64,000 nucleotides of DNA, taken from positions 62,001 to 126,000 of the forward strand of contig NZ_JBHJHQ010000002.1 of the NCBI RefSeq assembly GCF_042219825.1, given 5' to 3'. Numbering within the stretch: the stretch's first letter is position 1; each line of letters starts with the position of its first letter. This DNA is from JBHJHP01 sp042219825 (lineage in GTDB: Bacteria; Bacteroidota; Bacteroidia; Bacteroidales; UBA5342). Below the pieces are notes generated by a model, which searched no databases, was not told the origin of the DNA, and saw nothing but the letters and a program-made list of their open reading frames with translations. A program made the translations under genes and the position numbers. Below are positions 17,795 to 26,663 of the stretch, in pieces.

Positions 17795-19699
17795 TTATTT
17801 TTTTAGGGGAATTATTAAATTTATTGTTGTGCCTTCGTTTGGCTCGGACTCAATTGTAAGTTCACCTTTTAAAACTGTCGCCCTTGACCGCATGTTTTTG
17901 AGTCCGATTCCTGACCATAATTTATTAGTGTCAAAACCTATCCCGTTGTCTTCAATAATCATGGTAAGCGAGGTTCCGTCATTTACGATCTGTATATCCA
18001 ATTCGGTAGCTTTTGCATGTTTAATCACATTGGTAATTGCTTCCTGTATCATTCTGTAAATTTCTTTCTGTGTATTAATATCAATATCATCCCAGTTTTC
18101 AATCGGGAATGCATTAAAACTGATCTCAAGATCGTGTTTGCCAGGAAAAAACTGAATCAGGTTCATAATGTTATCATTTAACGATTCAGAACCAAAATTT
18201 GGCAGTGAGAGATTTTTTGATATTGACCGGACCTCCATGTAAGTATCCTGAAGAGATTTTAGCAGGTAGACGGCTTTTTTATCTGATTTAGAATTACTAA
18301 AAACAGATTCGAGTTCCATCTTTATTCCGGCAAGTGTTCCTCCCACTCCATCGTGAAGTTCTTTTGCCAACCGCTCTCTTTCTATTTCCTGACCCTGTAA
18401 TTGCGCAATTGCAGCCCTTAGCTCAACCTTTCGAAGGTCTTCCTTATGTTTTTTGAGTGATAATTCCTCATTCTGCTTCATAATGAGTTGCAGGTTGTGA
18501 TGTTTTTCACGTTGATAATTGACAATGAAATAACTGGATACCACAAGTAGCAAAAAAAGTGTTGAGCTAATAATAATAAGCATTCGGGTCTTTTTTATAT
18601 CCTTTTCATTTTGCGCATTTAAAAGCTTGAGGCTATTTATTTCTTTGGCTCTGTTGAGCAGTTCAACCTGATTGCTGAAATTCTGAGTTGCAATTTTTTC
18701 TTTTTCTTTCAAAACAGAATCTGCGGCAATGTAGAATAATCTGTAATAGTTGTTGGCTTCCTTATAGTTTTTGTTTTTTTCAAGTATTTCTGCGGATGAA
18801 ATCAATGATGACAGGTTGTCATTTTTCTTTTTTAATGCATATGCTTTACCTAAATAGAATTCAGCATCAAAAAAATTGTTCCCCAGTGCAGATATCCTGG
18901 CCAGATCAGTATAACATTCATAAGTCAGGCTGTCATTTTTTCTGCTCAATGAAAGTTTTAGTGCTTCATTGAGATGTCTTTTGGCAAAATCATAGTCTTT
19001 TTCGAGTATTTTTACTTTGCTGTAACTGATGTGGTTTTGGATTAAATCAGTGGTGTCCTTTAAATCCAGAAATAAATTGTTTAAGATGAATTTGGCAGAA
19101 TCAGGGCGATTCATTTGTATATATGACAGGGCTAGTTGAGATTCCAGATTATTAAGGACCTTTTTATTATCAAGAGTTTTGGCAATTCTTTCTGCTTTTC
19201 GCAGGTATTTAATTGCCATAAAATAATTGGATTGTTTGATCAGGCTTTTTGAAAGGGACTGTAATGTTAATAACTGAAGACTTTGTCTATCTGTCTTTTT
19301 TGCTGTTTCATAGGCATTCAGAAATGCTGTACTTGCAGCGAATTCAGAACCTAATTTACTGTAAGTTTTACCTGATAACCAGTAAGAATGAACAAGGATA
19401 ATGTCATACCTGGCATTTTCTAAATCTTTAATTTGAAAAATGGCCTTAGCTGCAAATTCCGATGTTTTTCGTGGATCGGAATCGTAATAATAGGTAGCAA
19501 GCTTGAAAAGCAGATTGATACGGATCTGATCAGGATAACGATCAATGTTTTTTTCTATGCTTTGAGCGATAGAATCGTTGCTAATAACAAAAGCCTGTGA
19601 GCTGACATTGAGATGCAAACTTATCATCAGGAGCAGAAAATATAATGATTTATTGAATATTGGAATCTGCATTGTGAATTTCGTTTGCTTAGGTTGCAT
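17795..19699 (-). CDS. TPR-containing NarX-type sensor histidine kinase
   Basis: 634 residues. An N-terminal signal/anchor (SLYFLLLMISLHLNVSS) is followed by an outer-facing region of tetratricopeptide-like helical repeats (about 40-335). One membrane segment comes next (MLIIISSTLFLLLVVSSYFIV, ~372-392). A short coiled coil leads to the HisKA_3 dimerisation helix with the phosphorylated His (ELHDGVGGTLAG), then a HATPase domain (AITNVIKHAKA, IIEDNGIGFD, GIGLKNMRSRA). This is a common Bacteroidota architecture that pairs with LuxR-type regulators. A second start, at ATG 19672, would shorten the N-terminus by nine residues and fit the signal as well. Confidence 0.93.
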   Translation of the reverse strand: MQPKQTKFTMQIPIFNKSLYFLLLMISLHLNVSSQAFVISNDSIAQSIEKNIDRYPDQIRINLLFKLATYYYDSDPRKTSEFAAKAIFQIKDLENARYDIILVHSYWLSGKTYSKLGSEFAASTAFLNAYETAKKTDRQSLQLLTLQSLSKSLIKQSNYFMAIKYLRKAERIAKTLDNKKVLNNLESQLALSYIQMNRPDSAKFILNNLFLDLKDTTDLIQNHISYSKVKILEKDYDFAKRHLNEALKLSLSRKNDSLTYECYTDLARISALGNNFFDAEFYLGKAYALKKKNDNLSSLISSAEILEKNKNYKEANNYYRLFYIAADSVLKEKEKIATQNFSNQVELLNRAKEINSLKLLNAQNEKDIKKTRMLIIISSTLFLLLVVSSYFIVNYQREKHHNLQLIMKQNEELSLKKHKEDLRKVELRAAIAQLQGQEIERERLAKELHDGVGGTLAGIKMELESVFSNSKSDKKAVYLLKSLQDTYMEVRSISKNLSLPNFGSESLNDNIMNLIQFFPGKHDLEISFNAFPIENWDDIDINTQKEIYRMIQEAITNVIKHAKATELDIQIVNDGTSLTMIIEDNGIGFDTNKLWSGIGLKNMRSRATVLKGELTIESEPNEGTTINLIIPLKK

Positions 19700-19914
19700 A
19701 AAATTTACAGAAAAATTAATATGTGTTTGTTAGTTCTGATATTCAATTCCATAAACCAACAAACAGTGTTTACAAAGGTAAAAATTATCATTTCATTTAC
19801 AATGCATTGTTAAGCACTAAAAATAATTGTTAAATATGCATTACGTTTGATCAAACATGGAATGATATTTGGTAATATCGTTCTAAAATATAATGATTTA
19901 AAATTTAAGGCGAT

Positions 19915-21357
19915 ATGAAACGAACATTGAAAAACACAATCGGGACAGTTACTATTGCTGTGGTTTCGGCTGTTCTAACCATTTTAATCTACACCAACAT
20001 TAATACTCATGAGGCACAGGTTATTCAGACTGAACAGACCGTAAAACCTACCTATGCAACTTTACCGGCATCACCGGCCATAAACACAGATTTTACGGAG
20101 GCAGCAGAATCCAGTGTTCAGGCGGTAGTACATGTTAAGGTAAAAGTGAGCTATAAATCAAATTATGTTGATTTATGGGATTTGTTACGCGGTAATGAAC
20201 CACAGGAAAGAATTTTTGAGGGTTCAGGATCAGGCGTTATAATTAGTAAGGACGGATATATTGTTACCAACAATCATGTTATTGAAAAATCAAACAATAT
20301 AGAGGTTATTCTTAATGATAAAAGAAGGTATGATGCCCGTTTGATAGGTACGGATCCAACAACAGACATTGCACTTTTGAAAGTTGATGCTGACAATTTG
20401 CCAGCAATCCCATTTGGGAATTCTGACAATCTGAAACTTGGCGAGTGGGTTTTGGCTGTAGGCAATCCATTTAATTTATCAACAACTGTTACTGCAGGTA
20501 TTGTAAGTGCAAAGGCCAGAGGTATAGGAATATTGGGAGATGCGACTCACATGGGAATTGAATCGTATATTCAGACTGATGCTGCAGTAAATCCCGGCAA
20601 TAGTGGTGGAGCTCTTGTGAATACAAGTGGCGAATTGGTTGGGATCAATTCAGCTATTGCTTCGCCAACAGGAGCTTATGCCGGTTATTCTTTTGCGGTT
20701 CCCGTAAGTATTGTAAAGAAGGTGGTTGCCGATCTCATGGAATACGGGGAAGTACAACGGGCATTTCTTGGTGTGATGATGCGTGACATTGATGCTGATT
20801 TTGCCGAAGAAAACCACTTGTTGGATATGAAAGGTGTTTACGTAAATGAGCTGGTAGAAGATGGTGGTGCCAAAGAAGCCGGTATTAAAGCTGGAGACGT
20901 TATTGTAGGAATTAATGGTGCTGAAGTGAACTCCGGATCACAGTTGCTTGAACAGTTGAGCAGGTACAGACCGGGTGATAAAATTACGGTAGATGTTAAC
21001 AGGAAAGGAACCAAGAAGGAATTCACAGTGACGCTTAAAAACAGGCATGGTGACACTAGTATTATACAGAATGGATCAGCTGATCTGATTCTTGGTGCTG
21101 AATTTGAAAAGGCTGATCAGAAATTGTTGCAGCAACTTGGATTAAGCCATGGCGTACAGGTTACTGATGCAGGAGATGGAAAATTCAGTGAAATAGGTAT
21201 TTCTGACGGATTTGTCATCACAAAAATCAATGATCGTCAGATTAATGAAGTAGACGATATCAGTGCTGCAATGGAACGCGTAAGAGGTGGATTATTCATT
21301 TCGGGTGTATATCCGAACGGCAAGAAAGCATATTACGCTATAAATCTTGAAGATTGA
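19915..21357 (+). CDS. htrA: Periplasmic serine protease/chaperone HtrA (DegP/DegQ family)
   Basis: 480 residues with an N-terminal membrane anchor or signal (IGTVTIAVVSAVLTILIYTN). The trypsin-like domain has His121 (NNHVIE), Asp151 (TTDIALL) and Ser230 (GNSGGAL). Two PDZ domains follow, about 280-370 (FLGVMMRDID, GIKAGDVIVGING) and ~395-478 (a more divergent copy). HtrA degrades or refolds damaged envelope proteins. It is divergent from the two-component operon across 215 bp and ends at a bidirectional terminator. Confidence 0.95.
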   Translation: MKRTLKNTIGTVTIAVVSAVLTILIYTNINTHEAQVIQTEQTVKPTYATLPASPAINTDFTEAAESSVQAVVHVKVKVSYKSNYVDLWDLLRGNEPQERIFEGSGSGVIISKDGYIVTNNHVIEKSNNIEVILNDKRRYDARLIGTDPTTDIALLKVDADNLPAIPFGNSDNLKLGEWVLAVGNPFNLSTTVTAGIVSAKARGIGILGDATHMGIESYIQTDAAVNPGNSGGALVNTSGELVGINSAIASPTGAYAGYSFAVPVSIVKKVVADLMEYGEVQRAFLGVMMRDIDADFAEENHLLDMKGVYVNELVEDGGAKEAGIKAGDVIVGINGAEVNSGSQLLEQLSRYRPGDKITVDVNRKGTKKEFTVTLKNRHGDTSIIQNGSADLILGAEFEKADQKLLQQLGLSHGVQVTDAGDGKFSEIGISDGFVITKINDRQINEVDDISAAMERVRGGLFISGVYPNGKKAYYAINLED

Positions 21358-21374
21358 TTTAGTTGACAGTATAA

Positions 21375-21409
21375 TAAAAAACGGGATGAAATTTCATCCC
21401 GTTTTTTAT
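21375..21409. terminator. Bidirectional intrinsic terminator
   Basis: AAAAAACGGGATGAA, a two-base centre, then TTCATCCCGTTTTTT: a perfect stem flanked by A and T tracts between convergent htrA and folD. Confidence 0.92.
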
Positions 21410-21435
21410 TATGTATATTTTGATTGTATAATCTT

Positions 21436-22302
21436 CTACCTGTTTTTTGCGGCAAGTAAAGTGTTTTTAAGCAATGCTACTCTTGTCATTGGCCCGACAC
21501 CTCCTGGAACAGGTGTGATAAATGCGCATTTCTCCGCAACATTTTCAAAATCGACATCTCCTTTTAGTTTCCAGCCCGATTTGGTTTTATCGGATTTTAC
21601 ACGTGTTGTGCCCACATCAATTATCGTAGCTCCATCTTTTACCATATCAGCAGTAACGAATCCGGGTCTGCCAAGTGCCGCAATTAAAATATCAGCATCA
21701 GCACAAATTTCCTTAAGCTTTTCTGTACGGCTGTGAACCACGGTAACTGTAGCATTCATCTCTTTTTGAGACATTAATATGCTTAACGGTCTGCCAACTA
21801 TATTGCTTCTTCCAATTACAACACAGTGTTTCCCCGAAGTTTCAATTTTGTAACGTTTTAAAAGTTCAACAATGCCATAAGGCGTTGCAGAAACAAAGCC
21901 TGGTAAACCCACAACCATTCTTCCCACATTTTCAGGATGAAAACCGTCTACATCTTTATTTGGATTGATGGCTTCAATTATTTTTTGTTCATTAATATGA
22001 TCCGGTAAAGGTAACTGTACTATAAATCCGTCAAGATTCGGATCATTGTTAAGCTCTTCAACTTTCTCCAATAATTCATTTTCGGTAACATCATCCTCAT
22101 ACCTGATAAGTGAAGACTTAAAGCCTACCGTTTCGCAATCTTTTATTTTGTGAGCTACATAAGATTCGCTGCCACCATCATGTCCAACAAGTACTGCTGC
22201 CAGATGAGGTGCTTTATGTCCTGCAGCCAGCATATTTTTTACTTCTTCGACTATTTCGGTTTTTATTTGTTCTGAGGTTGCTTTACCGTCAATTAATGTC
22301 AT
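21436..22302 (-). CDS. folD: Bifunctional methylene-tetrahydrofolate dehydrogenase/cyclohydrolase
   Basis: 288 residues, the normal FolD length. It interconverts methylene-, methenyl- and formyl-tetrahydrofolate with NADP. Visible signatures are the catalytic Lys in SYVAHKIKDC, the substrate loop GFIVQLPLP, the Rossmann segment VIGRSNIVGRP and the C-terminal PGGVGPMTRVALL. It starts 8 bp after the ffh stop codon, so the two are one operon, an order I have seen often in Bacteroidota. Confidence 0.97.
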   Translation of the reverse strand: MTLIDGKATSEQIKTEIVEEVKNMLAAGHKAPHLAAVLVGHDGGSESYVAHKIKDCETVGFKSSLIRYEDDVTENELLEKVEELNNDPNLDGFIVQLPLPDHINEQKIIEAINPNKDVDGFHPENVGRMVVGLPGFVSATPYGIVELLKRYKIETSGKHCVVIGRSNIVGRPLSILMSQKEMNATVTVVHSRTEKLKEICADADILIAALGRPGFVTADMVKDGATIIDVGTTRVKSDKTKSGWKLKGDVDFENVAEKCAFITPVPGGVGPMTRVALLKNTLLAAKNR

Positions 22303-22309
22303 AATCTTT

Positions 22310-23638
22310 TTATTTGAATTTCATGGAATTCATCATTCGGGACACATTTTTACCTTGTGTCATCATACGCATCATTTTGCGGGTCTCATCAAATTGTTTG
22401 ATGAGTTTGTTGACTTCCTGAATATTTGTTCCTGAGCCATGTGCGATTCTGTTCCGCCTGCTTCCGTTAAGTATTTGTGGTGATTCTCTTTCTTCAGGTG
22501 TCATTGAATGAATAATGGCTTCAATATGTTTAAAAGCGTCATCGTCAATGTCAATATTTTTCATGGCTTTACCGACACCTGGAATCATGGATGCAAGATC
22601 TTTCAGGTTCCCCATTTTTTTGATTTGGTTGATTTGCGAAAGAAAATCATTAAAATTAAACTGGTTCTTGGCAATCTTTTTCTGAAGCTTACGTGCCTCG
22701 TCAGCATCATAGTTCTCCTGTGCTTTCTCAACCAGCGAAACTATGTCACCCATTCCAAGTATTCTGTCTGCCATTCGGGTAGGATGGAACACATCAAGTG
22801 CTTCCATTTTTTCTCCCATTCCAACAAATTTTATTGGCTTATCTACAACAGAACGTATAGACAGAGCGGCACCACCACGGGTATCACCATCGAGTTTTGT
22901 TAGGACAACACCATCAAAATCAAGTCTGTCATTAAATTCTTTTGCTGTATTTACAGCATCCTGACCTGTCATTGAATCCACAACAAACAGAATTTCGTGT
23001 GGATTTACGGCTGATTTAATGGCAGCAATTTCATCCATCATTTGTTCATCAATGGCTAAACGTCCTGCAGTATCGATGATCACAACATCGTTGCCTTTCA
23101 TTTTTGCCTCTCTGATAGCTTCTTTTGCAATTTTAACCGGTTCTTTGCTCTCAAGATTTGAAAAAACAGGTACATCAATTTGTGATCCCAACACTTTTAA
23201 CTGTTCAATTGCAGCCGGACGATACACATCTCCTGCCACAAGCATCGGTTGCTTTCCTCTTTTCCGTTTAAGTTGATTCGCCAGCTTACCTGAGAATGTT
23301 GTTTTACCGGAACCTTGTAAACCGGCAATAAGTATTACAGCCGGGCTTCCTTTAATATTAATATCAACACTTTCGCCGCCCATTAATTCGGCCAGTTCGT
23401 CATGGACGATTTTTACCAGCATCTGTCCTGGTTTTACCGCCGTCAGTACGTTTTGACCAAGTGCCTTTTCTTTAACCGTGTTGCTGAAAGTCTTTGCTGT
23501 TTTAAAGTTGACGTCGGCATCAAGCAATGCACGTCTGACATCTTTTAATGTTTCAGCAATATTTATTTCCGTTATCTTTCCCTGTCCTTTTAAAAGCTGA
23601 AAGGATTTCTCTAATCTGTCTGTTAAATTTTCAAACAT
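22310..23638 (-). CDS. ffh: Signal recognition particle GTPase
   Basis: 442 residues. It has the N domain, then the SRP GTPase motifs GLQGSGKTT, DTAGRL and TKLDGD. The methionine-rich M domain (~300-442) has the RNA-binding segment SRRNRIAHGSGT and several MM pairs. It delivers nascent membrane and exported proteins to FtsY at the inner membrane. It is the first gene of the operon with folD. Confidence 0.97.
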   Translation of the reverse strand: MFENLTDRLEKSFQLLKGQGKITEINIAETLKDVRRALLDADVNFKTAKTFSNTVKEKALGQNVLTAVKPGQMLVKIVHDELAELMGGESVDINIKGSPAVILIAGLQGSGKTTFSGKLANQLKRKRGKQPMLVAGDVYRPAAIEQLKVLGSQIDVPVFSNLESKEPVKIAKEAIREAKMKGNDVVIIDTAGRLAIDEQMMDEIAAIKSAVNPHEILFVVDSMTGQDAVNTAKEFNDRLDFDGVVLTKLDGDTRGGAALSIRSVVDKPIKFVGMGEKMEALDVFHPTRMADRILGMGDIVSLVEKAQENYDADEARKLQKKIAKNQFNFNDFLSQINQIKKMGNLKDLASMIPGVGKAMKNIDIDDDAFKHIEAIIHSMTPEERESPQILNGSRRNRIAHGSGTNIQEVNKLIKQFDETRKMMRMMTQGKNVSRMMNSMKFK

Positions 23639-23663
23639 TGTACTACCTGTTTTGTCAATTGTG

Positions 23664-23671
23664 CAAAAATA
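23664..23671 (-). promoter_or_regulatory. ffh promoter -7 box
   Basis: On the minus strand TATTTTTG matches TAnnTTTG and lies 25 bp before the ffh ATG. The -33 element is not clear. Confidence 0.5.
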
Positions 23672-23869
23672 TAAAAAGGATAGAAAGTATTACCATACTG
23701 AATGGCAAAATTATTTTTTATTTGAAATAAGTGTAAATAGTCATAAAATGAATTTTTCTGAATGTATGAAATCGTTTACAAATAATAATTTGTTCTGCAA
23801 ATATTTGATATAGAGATTTTTATTTTCATATAGTTTTGATTGATTGTGTAAAGTGAACACTTATTAATT

Positions 23870-23888
23870 GTGTCATAATGTGTAAATA
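23870..23888 (+). promoter_or_regulatory. Candidate activator site, copy A
   Basis: GTGTCATAATGTGTAAATA differs at one base from the site at 54890-54908 and lies at the same 17-bp distance from the following -33 box. It reads as two imperfect 10-bp direct repeats (TGTGTCATAA, TGTGTAAATA), a form typical of sites for tandem-bound HTH dimers. A further TGTGTAAA lies just upstream at 23845-23852. Confidence 0.65.
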
Positions 23889-23905
23889 ATTGAACAGTTT
23901 GTGTA

Positions 23906-23936
23906 TTGTAAATGCTTGTTAACATTCATAATTTTG
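23906..23936 (+). promoter_or_regulatory. Promoter of the FAS1/SusCD unit
   Basis: TTG at 23906-23908, a 20-bp spacer, then TAATTTTG at 23929-23936, which matches the Bacteroidota -33/-7 layout. The same geometry recurs at 54926-54956. Confidence 0.6.
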
Positions 23937-24134
23937 AAATTAGCATTTTTTATGATTTGGTTGATAATTGTATTGAGTTAAAATGTTAATTTAATTTCTT
24001 GTCAATAAGAATATTAGGGTATTTAAAGCAAGAAATAATTAAGTTTTATAATCAAAAATTCTTAAATTTAATCATTAAAAAATACTGAGTCAGATCAATG
24101 TCAATCGCTAACTTTTAAATTGATCAGGAATATT

Positions 24135-24311
24135 ATGAAAAAAACCAACCCAGCAATTCTGAATAAGAAATGGTTATTTCTTAAATATTGCAGTAATCAC
24201 TGCAGTATACATTCATCTGGATTTGGTTTGTTTTGTCAGTTTATGATAAATTATGGCAGGATTTGATACGTAAGTCATTCCTGCATTACATAATTTTGAT
24301 TATTCGCTGAT
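24135..24311 (+). CDS. Possible 58-codon leader ORF
   Basis: ATG to TGA, 58 residues, starting KKTNPAILNKKWLFLKYC and containing five Cys-or-His residues. It sits inside the proposed leader of the FAS1/SusCD unit. No family is recognised and coding bias cannot be judged at this length. The start resembles the basic N-terminus often seen before SusC signal peptides, so it could equally be the worn remnant of one. Confidence 0.2.
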
Positions 24312-24409
24312 TATTAACTGTAGTTATCAGTTGTTGTTTATACAGATAACTTACAAATTTTGAAAAAACGAATGCAGTATATCTGTAATTATATCAAATT
24401 CAGTATCTT

Positions 24410-26656
24410 ATGAAAAAACAGTTTTTTGTATTTTCTTTTATTATTTTGAATCTGTTGGTGTTGTTCAGTGGATGTGAAGATAGGAAGGCAAAATACTATG
24501 AACGTCCGGAATGGCTCGAACCACCGATTTTAACGCAGTTGGAACAACGGGGTAATTTTACCTCCCTGCTGGCATGTATTGAAAAAGCCGGCTATACAAA
24601 ATCGTTGGGTGCTGCAGGATATTTCACTTTATTCGCACCAACTGATGAAGCTTTTAACCAGTATTTTGCGGCCAACGGCTATGCCTCAGTAAGCGATTTG
24701 GATTCTGTGAAAGCACGGAATATTGTGCAGTATCTGCTGTTACAGAATGCGTATTCCGAAGACCAGCTTGATGACTACCAGTCATCTGCTCAGGAATTAT
24801 GGATCGAAAATGAAGCATTCAAACGACAGACCAATTATTACAAATGGATTTACGAAGATACTGTAGATGGTGTGATGGAGAAAGTGCTGGATGTTAATGC
24901 AGTAGCGGGTGGTGAATCCAATAGTAATTATTCTGCAACAGATGATTATAATTATAAGAATATTCCATATTTTACACGTGATTACCTCGCAGAACAAAAT
25001 CTTTCGGATTACGATTATGAATACTTTTTTCCGGGTGTTTCACTTGACAGTTTTAATGTTGTAGATGCTCATCTTACGGAAGGTGACATTTATGCAGAGA
25101 ATGGAGTAATTCATGTCATCGACAAAGTGCTTAGTCCTCTGCAGAATCTTGAGGAATTTCTCGCAGGGAAAGAAGAATACAGCATGTTCCGGGATATTAT
25201 AAACCGATATTTAAGAAATTACACCATTGCACCGTCGTGGGTTTCTTCTCTTTATGAACAGGCTACAGGTTCAACACAGAATATTTATGTTAAAGGATAC
25301 TCCGGTATGGCATTTGCACCTAACTGTGAAAACTTTCTAAGGTATGGTGAAGGCGGTGAGGATTATGATAATCAGAAAAATGGCTGGACCATGTTTGCTC
25401 CTACAAATGAAGCCGTTCAGCAGTTTTTTGATAATAAATTCTTAAAGTACTATTCTTCGCTGGACCAGATGACTACCAGTCAGATTGCAGACTTTGTTAA
25501 TGCTCATTTATGGCTGACTACTGTATGGCCCTCAAAATTTAACATGGCTCAGAATATATATGGTGAGGAAGCCAGGTTTGATCCATCTGCAGACGTGGTG
25601 GATAAAAAGGTATGCAGTAACGGTATGTTTTACGGTGTGAATAAGGTTCAGGCTACTGATCTCTACTATACAGTACTGGGAGATATAAATCTTAATCCGG
25701 ATTATGTGATCATGCTTCAGGCAATCCGTTCATTCCCAACTATTTTAAGTCTGTTGAAAAATACAGAGGTGGATCTTCAACTGTTTCTCATAAATAATGA
25801 CCAGATGACAAATATGGGTTTTTTCTGGAACGGGGATCTAAATCGCTGGGAATTCACCGAAAATTATGATGGTTCTTTGGGAGACAATGCAACCAATGCA
25901 CTGGAAAGGTTATTGTATTTGCATATGATTGAAGGTGAAAATGTGGACTTTAGCGGACAGGGCATTGTTCGAACGGGTATTGATGACAGGGGAGAATATA
26001 TTCGTTATCGTAGAGATTATGTATGGGCAAGTGGAAACGGGACTGCGCTTTCAAGAATTGCCGGAGCTGTGGATAGTGAGCCTTCAAATGGGCAGTCTTA
26101 TAAATTATCCACTCCGTTAAAATTTTCGGTTGATAATATTGGCGTTCAAATTGAAAGTAATTCTGTATTTCGTAATTTTTACCGCTACCTGGAAAAGTCT
26201 GCTACTTCTTTAAGTGAAATAGGGGCCTCTATGCAGGGCTATCTGTATGATACAGAGACGAAGGTAATTACGGATGTTGCCAATACAAACAATAACACAA
26301 TTTTGATCCCAACCAATGAAGCTATAGATCAGGCAGTTGAAGACGGATTTTTACCACCCATTACAATTGCCGACTTCACACAGGCAGAGCAGGAAAAGGT
26401 TGCTGCATTTATAAATTATCACATTTTACCGAAACGAATTATTGTGCCTCAGGAAGGTTTTAAGGATGGTGCAGTGACTTTATATAAAAATACCGATGGC
26501 GATACGTATGTTACAATATCCAGTGATGGCACTGATCTTACCATCATCGATTCACAAACCAGGGAAGCAAACACGGTAAGCCGTTACAGTAATATTCTGG
26601 CTAACAGAGCGGTTATCCATCAAATTGATAATTATTTAAGATATCCACAAAATTAA
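24410..26656 (+). CDS. Surface lipoprotein with about four FAS1 (fasciclin) domains
   Basis: 748 residues. The lipoprotein signal ends LLVLFSGC with the lipidated Cys at about residue 22, followed by acidic EDR. FAS1-like segments are seen around residues 40-235 (YFTLFAPTDEAF), 240-420 (WTMFAPTNEAV), 425-575 (a degenerate copy) and 585-748 (TILIPTNEAI, ending AVIHQIDNYL). FAS1 domains are adhesive folds; the bacterial ligands are mostly unknown. It is the first gene of the unit and lies 7 bp before a SusC gene. That spacing suggests a surface partner of the receptor, in the place often held by a SusE/F-type binding protein. This role is inferred. Confidence 0.82.
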   Translation: MKKQFFVFSFIILNLLVLFSGCEDRKAKYYERPEWLEPPILTQLEQRGNFTSLLACIEKAGYTKSLGAAGYFTLFAPTDEAFNQYFAANGYASVSDLDSVKARNIVQYLLLQNAYSEDQLDDYQSSAQELWIENEAFKRQTNYYKWIYEDTVDGVMEKVLDVNAVAGGESNSNYSATDDYNYKNIPYFTRDYLAEQNLSDYDYEYFFPGVSLDSFNVVDAHLTEGDIYAENGVIHVIDKVLSPLQNLEEFLAGKEEYSMFRDIINRYLRNYTIAPSWVSSLYEQATGSTQNIYVKGYSGMAFAPNCENFLRYGEGGEDYDNQKNGWTMFAPTNEAVQQFFDNKFLKYYSSLDQMTTSQIADFVNAHLWLTTVWPSKFNMAQNIYGEEARFDPSADVVDKKVCSNGMFYGVNKVQATDLYYTVLGDINLNPDYVIMLQAIRSFPTILSLLKNTEVDLQLFLINNDQMTNMGFFWNGDLNRWEFTENYDGSLGDNATNALERLLYLHMIEGENVDFSGQGIVRTGIDDRGEYIRYRRDYVWASGNGTALSRIAGAVDSEPSNGQSYKLSTPLKFSVDNIGVQIESNSVFRNFYRYLEKSATSLSEIGASMQGYLYDTETKVITDVANTNNNTILIPTNEAIDQAVEDGFLPPITIADFTQAEQEKVAAFINYHILPKRIIVPQEGFKDGAVTLYKNTDGDTYVTISSDGTDLTIIDSQTREANTVSRYSNILANRAVIHQIDNYLRYPQN

Positions 26657-26663
26657 TTATACG

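Larger units (their letters stand above)
23639..24409. other. Long intergenic region and leader of the FAS1/SusCD unit
   Basis: About 770 bp, very AT-rich. It carries the minus-strand ffh promoter at its left end, then a regulatory motif (23870-23888) and a matching promoter (23906-23936) on the plus strand. About 470 bp of leader follow before the first FAS1 gene. The leader holds a second TAnnTTTG-like box (TAATTTTG at 24292-24299, without a good -33), a short inverted repeat TGCAGT-AATC-ACTGCA at 24189-24204, and a 58-codon open frame at 24135-24311. Confidence 0.6.

Noticed and set aside
24189..24204. TGCAGT-AATC-ACTGCA as a terminator or operator
   Set aside because: Only a 6-bp stem with no T-tract, inside an AT-rich leader; noted but not called.
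24292..24299. TAATTTTG as the main promoter of the FAS1 unit
   Set aside because: It fits the -7 box but the nearest TTG is 25 bp away; the promoter at 23906-23936 has better geometry and a match elsewhere.
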